A stretch of 64,000 bases of DNA, from contig NZ_CBDIPG010000001.1 of NCBI RefSeq assembly GCF_965283645.1, positions 186,001-250,000 of the forward strand, in the 5' to 3' direction. Position 1 is the stretch's first letter. Every line of letters begins with the position of its first letter. Shown piece after piece: positions 1 to 8,044 of the stretch. A model generated the notes under the pieces. That model saw only the letters and a list, made by a program, of their open reading frames with translations. It was not told where the DNA came from and did not search any database. The position numbers and the translations under genes were made by a program. This stretch comes from Kordia sp965283645. Lineage in GTDB: Bacteria; Bacteroidota; Bacteroidia; Flavobacteriales; Flavobacteriaceae.

Positions 1-2
1 AT

Positions 3-104
3 GTCGCGTCTAATTTTGGGGTGACACTGAACTTGGAAAAAGATCAAGAAATAGAATTGAATGCGAATGATTTCTTGGTGGTTTTATCGGAAGATGAATT
101 GTAA
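3..104 (+). CDS. C-terminal end of an upstream gene (5' truncated)
   Basis: An open frame runs from the window edge to a TAA at 102-104 and gives about 33 residues ending in FLVVLSEDEL. The alternating hydrophobic/acidic pattern (LNLEKDQEIELNANDFLVVL) resembles the last beta strands of RCK/TrkA-C-like domains of ion-channel or NAD-binding proteins, where phrases like 'GDxLIVLAED' are common. That assignment is inference from a very short piece. The gene is on the same strand as the two RiPP precursors that follow about 120 bp downstream. Confidence 0.45.
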   Translation, partial: VASNFGVTLNLEKDQEIELNANDFLVVLSEDEL

Positions 105-221
105 AAGCTTATAATTTATAAATGACGAGTACAAAAAGACTTTTTAAGTAATAATTCTTTTTTTTTATCGCATATATACGAGTAGTTTTATTGGATAATT
201 TAATTAATAAAATTTTTAATC

Positions 222-407
222 ATGAAAAGTAAACATTTAAAGAAAATTACATTAAACAAAAGATCAATCTCTACATTAACATTAGGAAATGTAAAAGGAG
301 GAGCAACAACTTTTGAACCAATAAAAATAGACACAGCAACATTTCAATCTTCGTATTGTGCTGACACAAGAGAAGATTATACTTGTGGTTATTGTACAGT
401 TGCTTAA
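222..407 (+). CDS. GG-leader RiPP precursor, class I lanthipeptide-like (61 aa)
   Basis: This small basic-leader peptide has the layout of Bacteroidota GG-leader natural product precursors: a Lys-rich N-terminus (MKSKHLKKITLNK), an 'ISxLxLxxVKGG' stretch with Gly26-Gly27 as the probable cleavage point, and a 34-residue core rich in Thr/Ser with three Cys (SSYCADTREDYTCGYCTVA). Ser/Thr plus Cys would suit lanthionine formation. No LanB/LanC-type enzyme, radical SAM enzyme or peptidase-containing ABC transporter is in the window, so the maturase must lie upstream of the window, elsewhere in the genome, or be absent. A second precursor follows at 569. A hairpin terminator closes the transcript at 425-450. 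Confidence 0.8.
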   Translation: MKSKHLKKITLNKRSISTLTLGNVKGGATTFEPIKIDTATFQSSYCADTREDYTCGYCTVA

Positions 408-424
408 CAAACAAAACAGTATAG

Positions 425-450
425 AAAGCGAGCTTTGGCTCGCTTTTTTT
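425..450 (+). terminator. Intrinsic terminator after RiPP precursor 1
   Basis: The 8-bp stem AAAGCGAG/CTCGCTTT with a CTTTGG loop is followed by a T run. It lies 18 bp after the stop codon of the first precursor and suggests the two precursors are separate transcripts. Confidence 0.85.
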
Positions 451-568
451 ATACCATATTCTTAAAAAAATGACAACCTTTGATTCATAAACTGTAGGTT
501 ACAACTGTTGTTTCTCGTTTTTGGACTTCTTAATTTCATACCATTATTAATTATTAAAACATTTTATT

Positions 569-712
569 ATGAAAAAAAGAAGATCAAGATTAGCGTTAGT
601 AAAAAAAGTAATTTCAGACTTAAATGTAGGATTTATTAAAGGTGGTAGAAAACCAAAATCAGGATATGCTTCGTGTGACAGTTTATTGGAACAAACATAT
701 ACTAATTGTTAA
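569..712 (+). CDS. Second GG-leader RiPP precursor (47 aa)
   Basis: ATG at 569, TAA at 710-712. The peptide begins MKKRRSRLALVKKVISDLN and has a Gly25-Gly26 motif in 'GFIKGG', followed by a 21-residue core that ends in Cys and carries a second Cys plus several Ser/Thr. Leader layout matches the precursor at 222 (basic start, 'ISxL/ISDL' helix, KGG), while the cores differ, as expected for variable RiPP products. The sequence TTATTAAAACATTTTATTATG before the start is AT-rich without a Shine-Dalgarno, as usual in Bacteroidota. It could alternatively be a bacteriocin-like peptide cleaved but not further modified. Confidence 0.75.
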   Translation: MKKRRSRLALVKKVISDLNVGFIKGGRKPKSGYASCDSLLEQTYTNC

Positions 713-826
713 TACACTAATTAATAGTTTTGTTTGCAAAGAATAGAATTTAGTGTAAACATAGGTTTAGTCATGGTCAGAAGAAATTTTGATCGTGGCT
801 ATTTTTTTTAATTTAAATAGAATCGA

Positions 827-1963
827 TTATAAAAGTGTACTAAAAAATCGTGAAATTGAAGATAACCCATCAGAAATTCCTGTAACAATACGTAAATCAC
901 TGTTCATTCCTTTTAAAATAATATATACCACAAACAACGCGTACAGGCTAATTAGTAAGTATCCATGCGACTTTTTTATGGTTTTTGGAACCAAATAAAT
1001 AAAGAATGCTACAATCGTTACAATCAACAACAATACACGCAATTGTCCCACATTTTCAAGTGTTCCGGGACTCATGGTAATGGGACCATATAGCAATGTA
1101 AATAAAAATAACGGGAAACCTAAGGCGAAGCAAATATCAAAAATATTACTTCCGAGTGCATTTGCTACGGCGTCATCATAATTTCCTTTCATAGCATCTT
1201 TCCAAGAAATAATTGTATCAGGAACACTCGTTGCGGCAGAAGCCAACACAACAGAAACAAAGTAGATTGGCATACCAATAGCTTCACCAAACTGTTCACA
1301 AGCTTCCACTAACCAATAACAGGCGATTCCTATAAAAAATACAGAAATTAACATTAGCATCCATGCTTTTCCAATAGTAATTGTGCCATTTCCTAAAACG
1401 GTTGTTGCAAAATCACCTTTGCAAAACGCAACCATTCTATTGCCGCCAGCTGCTTCCGCTTCATATTCATTGTCAACATCTCCAGAACCTTGACTCGTAA
1501 GCATATACGTAATATACACTACATACATAAGCATTAATACCAATCCATGATACCAATACAATTCTGTTCCGGTAATTAATAAAATTAGTACTATTTCACA
1601 TAAAATAAGTGAAATTCCGTCACGTTTTATCACCTTCTTAGAAACATCAATTCGGTCAACAATTCCTTTTCCAATAACCGCCATAATTACTACGGCAGGA
1701 ATAATCATTGCGTTAAAAACGGCACTTCCAGCTGTAGTTCCAATTCCGCCCGAAAAACCATCTTTATCTTTTAATACAAATAAGAAAAATAGGGTAGTGA
1801 ATAACTCAGGCAAACTACTTCCAATAGCATTTATAGTAGCACCTTTTATTCCATCTTTCATGTTCCGACCTAAGTAGTCCGAAGCCATTTCAAAGCCGTC
1901 ACACGCTCTCCAAATAACAATACATGTAATAAAAATTAATCCTAAAGAGGAAACTACTGCCAT
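827..1963 (-). CDS. Sodium/calcium exchanger family membrane protein
   Basis: This 378-aa polytopic membrane protein of the CaCA superfamily exchanges Na+ (or H+) for Ca2+ across the inner membrane. Both hallmark alpha repeats are visible: GATINAIGSSLPELFT in the first half and ASAATSVPDTIISWKDA followed by NALGSNIFDICFALG in the second. The two halves are joined by a hydrophilic loop rich in Gly/Glu (EAEAAGGN). Length matches the YrbG-like bacterial family, slightly longer because of the loop. Start ATG at 1963 places the first membrane helix at once. The gene is convergent with the RiPP precursors and shares its direction with the S41 peptidase upstream. Confidence 0.88.
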   Translation of the reverse strand: MAVVSSLGLIFITCIVIWRACDGFEMASDYLGRNMKDGIKGATINAIGSSLPELFTTLFFLFVLKDKDGFSGGIGTTAGSAVFNAMIIPAVVIMAVIGKGIVDRIDVSKKVIKRDGISLILCEIVLILLITGTELYWYHGLVLMLMYVVYITYMLTSQGSGDVDNEYEAEAAGGNRMVAFCKGDFATTVLGNGTITIGKAWMLMLISVFFIGIACYWLVEACEQFGEAIGMPIYFVSVVLASAATSVPDTIISWKDAMKGNYDDAVANALGSNIFDICFALGFPLFLFTLLYGPITMSPGTLENVGQLRVLLLIVTIVAFFIYLVPKTIKKSHGYLLISLYALFVVYIILKGMNSDLRIVTGISDGLSSISRFFSTLL

Positions 1964-2027
1964 GAGTATTTTGTTTAATACGCAAAGCTAAAGATTTAAA
2001 CAGACATTAAATAATTTAGTTTTTTAA

Positions 2028-3278
2028 TTATTTATGTTTAATGTATTCAAGAAGTTTGTTGCGTCTTTCGGTTTTACTCGAAGCTTTTAGTATTAGATCA
2101 GGAATTGTTTTTGTTTCATCATTAGGGCTTCCGTCAGGATTTAATCCCATTTCTCCCGTAAATCGTATAACAATACCACTGTTAGGAAGTGTTAGGAGTA
2201 AAGGATCTGTTCCGACACCATCTCCACTTGTTTTTTCTCCAACAACCGTTGCAAATTTTGTTGCTTTACAGAAATAAGCCAATGCTTCTGAGCTAGAAAA
2301 TACTACATCATCTACCAAGAGATAAATTTTACCCAAATACTTTTTATGAGTAGCACTTGGTGCAATTTTCATGCTATCTCTTCTGAACAGATAACTACCA
2401 TCTTTTAACTCTTTAGGCATATTAGGCAATCCAATTTCTTCGTAAGTAACAATATTTTCAAAATAAAAAGGCTTAAATTTTTTTAATCGATCAGAATTCT
2501 TAAATGCATAAACCACAGGAGCATTAATAGTGTTTTTGATCAAATGAGGAATCATATTATTCATCCAATATTCGGTACTTCCACCTGAATTGCCTTGTAT
2601 GTCTATGATTAGATTTTTATAATTATGAGCTTTTTTAAAAAAGTGCATTAGTGTAGTAGCATCATTTTCGACATAATCATAGCTAAACGACTTTACTTGA
2701 ATGATTGCAGTTGATAGTGAGTCTATAAAATTGATTTCAACATTTTCGAAAACTTTTGTTTTAACTTCGTTGACATTGGTTTCATGATCGTTGTTTTTCT
2801 TTTCAGGAAAGAAAAGTTCTAAATTAATATCGTTCCAATATTTAGAACGAATAGTGTCCGTTTTTTCTAACTCTCTCACGTAAATAGCATATATAGTATC
2901 TTGAGTCGCGGCTTGTTTGTAAGCATCATAAAAATAAGTATAAATGCTGGTAGGATAAGCGTCTGTATGACCATTATTTAAATCATTCATAATTCCACTA
3001 AAAACTTTAAAAAACGCTACATCATTTTTTGTATTCTTTATTGCTTTGATATATTTTTTTTTATTCGAAAGCCAATCGGTAGTAAACACTCTTTTATTTA
3101 TTCCAAAATATGGATACGATTGTTTAAGTTCTTGATATAAGTAGTTAAAATCGGCTAATTTCTCTTTTGTGGATAGTTCTTTTTGTGCGAAACACGGATT
3201 GATAAAAAAGATTGCTACTACTGACGTAAACAGTGTTTTTACTATCGTAGAATAAAAAGGGGATGTTTTGAAATTCAT
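2028..3278 (-). CDS. Secreted S41 family (tail-specific type) serine peptidase
   Basis: This 416-aa protein has an N-terminal signal peptide (hydrophobic stretch ending in NPCFAQ). S41 features are present: 'LIIDIQGNSGGSTEYW', the catalytic block 'LLVDDVVFSSSEALAYF' holding the likely nucleophile Ser with Glu three residues later, and 'VVGEKTSGDGVGTDP'. The N-terminal 150 residues look like the helical cap of the family. No PDZ domain is obvious, so it is closer to the short, periplasmic or surface S41 hydrolases common in Flavobacteriia than to CtpA. Substrate is unknown. It sits just left of the cassette array and is transcribed away from it. Confidence 0.85.
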   Translation of the reverse strand: MNFKTSPFYSTIVKTLFTSVVAIFFINPCFAQKELSTKEKLADFNYLYQELKQSYPYFGINKRVFTTDWLSNKKKYIKAIKNTKNDVAFFKVFSGIMNDLNNGHTDAYPTSIYTYFYDAYKQAATQDTIYAIYVRELEKTDTIRSKYWNDINLELFFPEKKNNDHETNVNEVKTKVFENVEINFIDSLSTAIIQVKSFSYDYVENDATTLMHFFKKAHNYKNLIIDIQGNSGGSTEYWMNNMIPHLIKNTINAPVVYAFKNSDRLKKFKPFYFENIVTYEEIGLPNMPKELKDGSYLFRRDSMKIAPSATHKKYLGKIYLLVDDVVFSSSEALAYFCKATKFATVVGEKTSGDGVGTDPLLLTLPNSGIVIRFTGEMGLNPDGSPNDETKTIPDLILKASSKTERRNKLLEYIKHK

Positions 3279-3563
3279 TACTTTATACTATTAAAATATA
3301 CTAATTTTCCTAACGAAACTAAACTTACACAACATACCAACGAAAAAGAACGGTAAACTTCTGTAATACCCATATTAATTTCTGAATGAACTTATTTAGG
3401 AAAATCGATGGAGAGAGAACAGTTAAAGTCCTAATTTATGATTTTGATTTTTATTAGTAAAAACGTAGTTTCGACTTCAAAGAAAAACGAAACTAATATA
3501 GGTTTAGTTATAGTAGAAATATTCGGAATTCTGTATATTTATGCATTGTATGCAATTTGAGAA

Positions 3564-4025
3564 ATGGAAATAATAATCACTAAAGGAAAAAACAGGAATA
3601 CACTGACTTGTAAAAGAAAGGATGGAACCGTAACAAGTTTCAATCTTGGACCTAATATCCCAAATCATGATATTGCTCACTATGTTGTTGAAAAAGAATT
3701 CAACTTAGAAAATGGATTTTATGGAAAGGTTAAATCTGGAATGACTATAGAAGAATTGTCTGATAAAGAAATAATCAAAAACTTAGGTTCGGAAACTTGG
3801 CTATCTGAAATAATGGCAAGAAATCTTCAGTCTATTGGTTCTGGAGCTGCAAAAATTGAACAATTCATTGAATTAATAAATTGGGAAGCGCAAAACATTG
3901 ACGGAATTAAAGTTCCAAATATGAATTTGACTGATATTGAAAAAATGAAATTAAATTTTGACCAGTTATGTGAGAAATGGAACTTGATACCTGAAAACGG
4001 AGAGTTAAAACTAATTTTTGAATGA
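3564..4025 (+). CDS. Hypothetical cassette protein, 153 aa
   Basis: Not recognised. The protein is soluble and mixed alpha/beta: an N-terminal beta-rich part (MEIIITKGKNRNTLTCKRKD), a central helix and an acidic C-terminus. No signal peptide or membrane segment. ATG at 3564 follows the leader ATTTGAGAA, which recurs behind other recombination boxes. The cassette opens with TTGTATGCA at 3546 and closes with the exact complement TGCATACAA at 4032, immediately after the stop. This is the leftmost cassette of the array. Confidence 0.65.
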   Translation: MEIIITKGKNRNTLTCKRKDGTVTSFNLGPNIPNHDIAHYVVEKEFNLENGFYGKVKSGMTIEELSDKEIIKNLGSETWLSEIMARNLQSIGSGAAKIEQFIELINWEAQNIDGIKVPNMNLTDIEKMKLNFDQLCEKWNLIPENGELKLIFE

Positions 4026-4026
4026 A

Positions 4027-4050
4027 AAAACTGCATACAACAACCTCAAT
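4027..4050 (+). repeat. Collapsed attC-like junction between two cassettes
   Basis: Only about 30 bp separates the two genes. It contains the closing box CTGCATACAAC (complement of the box opening the upstream cassette) fused directly to ACCTCAATTTGAGAA, the leader usually found after the right-hand box. The central palindrome present in the other sites is missing, suggesting an internal deletion that leaves two cassettes tied together. Confidence 0.5.
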
Positions 4051-4057
4051 TTGAGAA

Positions 4058-4435
4058 ATGACCACACCAAAAGAAATTTACGATACTAAAAGAACAAATT
4101 TTGTCGAAAAAACAAAGTTGCATTTTGAATTTCTGACATCTGAATTTGATTTTGACGCGCCTAATTATACGTTTACGGAACAACCAAATGGAACTGTAAC
4201 AACGGACAAATTTGAATTTAATAATTCGGGCAAAAATCTGAGAATAAGTATTTCAAACGCTTATCATCCTGTGGACTACGGATTTGAAATAAATTTTACG
4301 GATTTAAATACTGGAGCGGAAGAAATGATTCATCACGTGCTGAAAGAAAATCAAGACATTGAACAAAGCTATCTCGAAAAAGCATCGGAATATTTAAAAA
4401 CTGAATACGGACAAAGATTACGCAGAAAGCACTGA
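4058..4435 (+). CDS. Hypothetical cassette protein, 125 aa
   Basis: Not recognised. Small soluble protein with a helical start (MTTPKEIYDTKRTNF), a beta-rich middle (TFTEQPNGTVTTDKFEFN) and a Lys/Arg-rich helical end (RLRRKH). No signal peptide or known motif. The ATG is nine bases after the ATTTGA leader element. It lies between a collapsed site on the left and a longer degenerate palindrome on the right. Confidence 0.6.
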   Translation: MTTPKEIYDTKRTNFVEKTKLHFEFLTSEFDFDAPNYTFTEQPNGTVTTDKFEFNNSGKNLRISISNAYHPVDYGFEINFTDLNTGAEEMIHHVLKENQDIEQSYLEKASEYLKTEYGQRLRRKH

Positions 4436-4456
4436 TGAATAAGCCGAATAAAAAAC

Positions 4457-4567
4457 TGTGTACAGCATAGCCTACTCGGAAAATTCTACGGATTTTCCTC
4501 TGGTTCGTTTTCTTTTGCTAATTTAGTCCTTAACCAACGCATCACACCATATACAAACACGTAGGTA
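4457..4567 (+). repeat. Degenerate attC-like site (about 110 bp)
   Basis: Left end AAACTGTGTACAGC, right end ACACGTAGGTAC. The centre holds a small hairpin (GGAAAATTCTACGGATTTTCC) followed by GGTTCGTTTTCTTTTGCTAATTTAG and CCATATACAAACACG. The same order of elements recurs at 11896-12031 and, more loosely, at 20050-20156. The right box GTAGGTA departs from GTTRRRY. Confidence 0.55.
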
Positions 4568-4592
4568 CAATTGAAAAAAAACAAAGTGACAT

Positions 4593-5060
4593 ATGATAAC
4601 ACATTTTAAAATATTTATTTCTACAATTTTACTTCTTTTTGCAACGAATCAAATTACAGCGCAAGATGCTACAAAAGCTCATAAAGATTCATTAAAAATC
4701 GTAGTCAAAAAATATTATGACTTAAACCTTAAAACATTTCAAGTTAACTCAACGATAAAAGATATCGATAGAATTTTTGAACTTTTTACAGATGACTTTA
4801 CATATGTTCATCCAAAATATGGAGGAACTTACACTCGAGAGGATTTGTACAATGGTTATGTACGAAATCAAAAAAATGGAGGATATGATGGAAAAGTCAC
4901 GGATATTAAAATACTAAATAAAATTGTCGGACTGAATGCCGTAGTTGTTCAAAGAATATATGTGGAAAAAAAGGGTGACGGAATTAAGGAAGGAGAACCA
5001 CAAATGACATTTTTTGAGTTTAAAAAAGGAAAAATATCTAGAATCTTTGAATATTGGTAG
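4593..5060 (+). CDS. Secreted NTF2/SnoaL-like protein, 155 aa
   Basis: N-terminal signal peptide (IFISTILLLFATNQITAQ) followed by an NTF2-like (DUF4440/SnoaL) fold. The pattern is an N-terminal helix, 'FELFTDDFTYVHPKYGGTYTREDLYNG', then beta strands 'VVVQRIYVEKKG' and 'MTFFEFKKGKISRIFEYW'. Members bind small molecules or act as ketosteroid-isomerase-like enzymes, but the reaction cannot be told from sequence. It is a single-gene cassette between degenerate sites. Related secreted NTF2-like proteins occur at 30961 and 46657 in this window, so the family is expanded here. Confidence 0.75.
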   Translation: MITHFKIFISTILLLFATNQITAQDATKAHKDSLKIVVKKYYDLNLKTFQVNSTIKDIDRIFELFTDDFTYVHPKYGGTYTREDLYNGYVRNQKNGGYDGKVTDIKILNKIVGLNAVVVQRIYVEKKGDGIKEGEPQMTFFEFKKGKISRIFEYW

Positions 5061-5067
5061 TTCAATA

Positions 5068-5193
5068 AAAAACTGTGCATGGGGACACATTGGAACTGAA
5101 AGGAATATCCGAATTTAAATTTGATGATAAAAAATAAAAGTATAACTGACAAAAGTTAAATACAGACTATGTTTCACACAGCAACCGTTACCA
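5068..5193 (+). repeat. Degenerate attC-like site
   Basis: Left end AAAAACTGTGCATGGGG resembles the openings at 4457 and 12755. Right end CACAGCAACCGTTACCA closely matches ACAGCAACCGTTAACA at 17409. The interior is unrelated AT-rich sequence and no good central palindrome survives. Confidence 0.45.
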
Positions 5194-5339
5194 CACAATT
5201 TATCTTTAAATACTTCCAAAGTAAATAAATAGTCTCTGAGCAAATCAACGAGGTATGTTTCGAAAATAAATTTTGAGCCAAGTTTCAGAAAATTAAATCC
5301 TCAATAAAGGATTAAAATAAAAAAAGTAGATTTCATTAC

Positions 5340-7106
5340 ATGGAAAAAAAAGTCAAAAAGTTAGGTCAATTAGCAGCTACAGCAATTAGCGGAAACGACA
5401 TAAGTTCATCAGTACTATATGTATCTGCGTTAGCAATTGCTTTTGCAGGACAATACGCTTGGATTACACTACTTATTGTATCCTTAGTTTTATTCTTATA
5501 TCGAAAAATATACGGGGAAGTTGTAGGTGCATTACCGCTTAATGGAGGTGCTTACAACGCTTTATTAAATACTACTAGTAAATCTACGGCATCTTTTGCG
5601 GCCACGTTAACCTTATTGTCCTATATGGCAACTGCTGTAATTTCGGGGAATGAAGCTATTCATTATCTGCATCACATTATTCCTGCTATGCCCATTATAC
5701 CTATAACTATTGTATTACTTGGCATATTTGCTGTATTGGCTATTGGTGGCATTTCAGAATCTGCTAAAGTAGCTATTGGAATTTTTATTTTTCATTTAAG
5801 TTCTTTAGTGCTATTAAGTGGATTTATCATCTATTATCTCACACAAACAGGAACGAGTACATTTTTTGAAAATTGGAACCTACCATTATCAGGAAACGGA
5901 TCTATTACGAATGCTATTTTCCTTGGCTTTGCAGCATCGATGCTTGGTGTTTCTGGGTTTGAAAGTTCTGCAAATTTTGTAGAAGAGCAAAAGAAAGGAG
6001 TTTTTCCAAAAACATTAAAAAATATGTGGATCGTAGTAAGTATCATCAATCCGTTAATGGCAATTTTTGCATTGGCGCTATTTACCATACCTGTATTACA
6101 AAGTGGTCCCTATCAAAATACACTTTTAATAGAAATGGGGAAACACGTTGGAGGAGAAGCAATTGCCTACATAATAGCAATTGATGCTTTTTTAGTTTTA
6201 AGTGGCGCAGTATTAACAAGTTTTGTTGGAGTTACAGGTTTGCTAGAACGTATGACTTTAGACAGAATTATGCCACCATTTTTTCTTAAAAAAAATAAAC
6301 GAGGTAGCTCCTACAGAATCATTCTAATGTTTTTTATACTTTGTGTATCTGTGCTTCTAATTACCAAAGGAAATGTAAAACTATTAGCTGGTGTTTATAC
6401 AATTTCGTTCCTATCTGTTATGGCGTTATTTGGGATCGGAAATATTTTATTAAAAGTTAAAAGAAATCAATTGCCTAGACCAGAAAAGGCGTCTTGGCTT
6501 TCTGTCCTTATTGCGATTGCGGCTGTTCTTGTTGCACTTGTGGGTAATATTATAATGCCTTCAAAAGATGGATTGCCTAGTAACGTAACTGTTTTTCTAT
6601 ACTACTTTATCCCTTCAATGCTTTTTATAATTGTAATGTTGAATAGAACACTATTTTTAAAATTAGTATTGAAAACTATCGACGCAATCTTTGATCCGAT
6701 ACGCAAGAGAATGATACGATTAGATAAAAATATTCAAAAGACAATAGATGTTATTAACTCACAAGAATTTGTCTTTTTTACAAGGTGCAATAGTATTGAA
6801 GAACTCAACAAGGTAATGTTATACATATCTAATAATGAGCACACTAAAAAAATAAAAATCGTTACCATTACAAATAAAGACAATAAACCTCCCGAAAATT
6901 TAGCTGAAGAAATTGACTTTTTAGACAGAGAATATCCAAAAATTGATATTGAACTTGTCATCAAAAAAGGAACCTTTTCACCTGATTTAGTGAATAGTCT
7001 TTCGAAAAAATGGAATATTCCAATAAATTTCATGTTCATGGGCTCACCAAGTAATCAATTTCCCTATAAAATAGAAGAGTTCGGCGGTGTAAGACTAATA
7101 ATATAA
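5340..7106 (+). CDS. APC superfamily amino acid permease with cytoplasmic C-terminal domain
   Basis: 588 aa with about twelve hydrophobic helices in the first 430 residues and a hydrophilic C-terminal domain of roughly 150 residues. The first helix region 'GQLAATAISGNDISSSVLY' matches the broken TM1 of APC permeases, and 'GEVVGALPLNGGAYNALLN' fits TM2-3. It probably imports or exchanges amino acids or polyamines at the inner membrane. The C-terminal domain (after 'DKNIQKTIDVINSQEF') alternates strands and helices like a small regulatory domain. It follows an attC-like end by 150 bp, but no matching closing box was found after its stop, so it is probably not a cassette. The start gives the family's usual N-terminus. 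Confidence 0.85.
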   Translation: MEKKVKKLGQLAATAISGNDISSSVLYVSALAIAFAGQYAWITLLIVSLVLFLYRKIYGEVVGALPLNGGAYNALLNTTSKSTASFAATLTLLSYMATAVISGNEAIHYLHHIIPAMPIIPITIVLLGIFAVLAIGGISESAKVAIGIFIFHLSSLVLLSGFIIYYLTQTGTSTFFENWNLPLSGNGSITNAIFLGFAASMLGVSGFESSANFVEEQKKGVFPKTLKNMWIVVSIINPLMAIFALALFTIPVLQSGPYQNTLLIEMGKHVGGEAIAYIIAIDAFLVLSGAVLTSFVGVTGLLERMTLDRIMPPFFLKKNKRGSSYRIILMFFILCVSVLLITKGNVKLLAGVYTISFLSVMALFGIGNILLKVKRNQLPRPEKASWLSVLIAIAAVLVALVGNIIMPSKDGLPSNVTVFLYYFIPSMLFIIVMLNRTLFLKLVLKTIDAIFDPIRKRMIRLDKNIQKTIDVINSQEFVFFTRCNSIEELNKVMLYISNNEHTKKIKIVTITNKDNKPPENLAEEIDFLDREYPKIDIELVIKKGTFSPDLVNSLSKKWNIPINFMFMGSPSNQFPYKIEEFGGVRLII

Positions 7107-7152
7107 AAGCTCAGAAACAAATAGAGCAATAGATACATTAAAATTGCTATAA

Positions 7153-7347
7153 CCTGTACAAAGTAATTTCTCAAGAAAATCATCAAAATACATCTACACT
7201 ATTGCCAATGTGGCACTTTTGATACAATCGCCTGTGTATTATGGACACAATGTCCCTGTTGCAACACGTGATTATGCCAAAACAAACAAATGGATTGGTA
7301 CAATGTTATACGCTGACGAACGTCCGTTTTTATTTAAAAAACTATAA
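7153..7347 (+). pseudogene. Gene fragment, C-terminal remnant
   Basis: An open frame with no start codon follows an in-frame TAA at 7150 and ends at TAA 7345-7347. It encodes about 64 residues that look protein-like (ANVALLIQSPVYYGHNVPVA, then NKWIGTMLYADERPFLFKKL). The composition is unlike random intergenic sequence and suggests the tail of a lost gene. The family is not recognised. It sits between the permease and the 42-bp repeat. Confidence 0.45.
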
Positions 7348-7469
7348 ATAATTCGTTTGAAAGTACAAACGATTTCAGGCATCCAATTTACAAATCATAT
7401 CGAGCGTCGTTGAGATACAATCGAACTGTTTTAGTGGAATTTATAGTTTGTATGGACGTTGCTGACGGT

Positions 7470-7679
7470 TTAGAAGGCGTGTTGCACCTCTGCGAGAACG
7501 TTTCAAACACGTTGGAAAGCGTGTTGCACCTCTGCGGGAACGTTTCCAATACGTTTGAAAGCGTGTTGCAGGTCTGCGAGAACATTTCAAACGCGTTGGA
7601 AAGCATGTTGCAGGTCTGCGAGAACGTTTCCAACGCGTTGGAAAGCGTGTTGCATTGTTGCGGGAAGCTTCCAAACGGC
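7470..7679 (+). repeat. Five tandem copies of a 42-bp repeat
   Basis: Five head-to-tail units of exactly 42 bp, each of the form TTGGAAAGCGTGTTGCA-(10 nt)-CGTTTCCAACGCG with a few substitutions. The unit length is a multiple of three and no stop occurs, so several frames on both strands are open. The plus frame beginning at 7410 would give a two-heptad repeat (LESVLHLCENVSNT), the minus frames ETFSQTCNTLSN or RWKRSRRPATCF. The units are contiguous with no spacers, so this is not a CRISPR. GC content is clearly higher than the surroundings. Similar Cys/Asn-rich repeat ORFs are, to my knowledge, scattered in Bacteroidota genomes as 'hypothetical proteins'. Confidence 0.85.
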
Positions 7680-7756
7680 TTTTTATTGCGAATTATTCAA
7701 TGAAACAATAAAAAAACATAATTTTATTGAAAAATTCGTAAAATGGTTATTTTAAC

Positions 7757-7831
7757 CGTCATTGCGAGAAGTGTAACCGACGAAGCAATCTGTTTACTCT
7801 AAAACACAATTGTCATTCCTGTATGGGCAGG
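7757..7831. repeat. Interspersed repeat elements of the CGTCATTGCGAG type
   Basis: 7757-7790 reads CGTCATTGCGAG followed by CGACGAAGCAATC after a short spacer, a dispersed repeat I know from Bacteroidota intergenic DNA. Another dispersed element, GTCATTCCTGTATGGGCAGG, follows at 7812-7831 and has a relative at 23552. Neither codes for protein. Confidence 0.6.
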
Positions 7832-7934
7832 TAACTATTTTCATATTATTGTATATCACGAATTCACGTATTATTTTATTTGAATTACGGAAAACCTCAT
7901 TGTGTATATATAATCTTTGTATTACTTTTATGGG

Positions 7935-8022
7935 AAATAACAGGAAGTTGATATAAAATTAGTTCCTGTTATTTATTAAATTTGGTATGATATACGGAAT
8001 TTGGTATATACGTACGTTGGCG
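7935..8022 (+). repeat. attC-like right end opening the TIR-like cassette
   Basis: A 12-bp inverted repeat AAATAACAGGAA/TTCCTGTTATTT (7935-7946 and 7963-7974) is followed by a short direct repeat of ATTTGGTAT-ATACG and by TACGTTGGCGG. The right box GTTGGCGGT (8016-8024) is the exact complement of ACCGCCAAC at 9100-9108 that closes the cassette. The left end of this site is not clear. Confidence 0.55.
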
Positions 8023-8044
8023 GTAATTTGAGGAACAAATCTAA

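Noticed and set aside
789..998. Plus-strand ORF of 69 aa
   Set aside because: It mostly overlaps the Na+/Ca2+ exchanger gene on the opposite strand, whose family motifs are clear; the ORF has no protein-like features.
5340..7106. APC permease as an integron cassette
   Set aside because: It follows an attC-like end, but no complementary closing box or palindrome was found after its stop.
7470..7679. CRISPR array
   Set aside because: The repeats are contiguous with no spacers and contain substitutions; no cas genes occur in the window.
7388..7755. Four overlapping ORFs on both strands across the 42-bp repeat
   Set aside because: All result from the repeat having no stops in several frames. 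None has a convincing start, leader or composition, so only the repeat is annotated.
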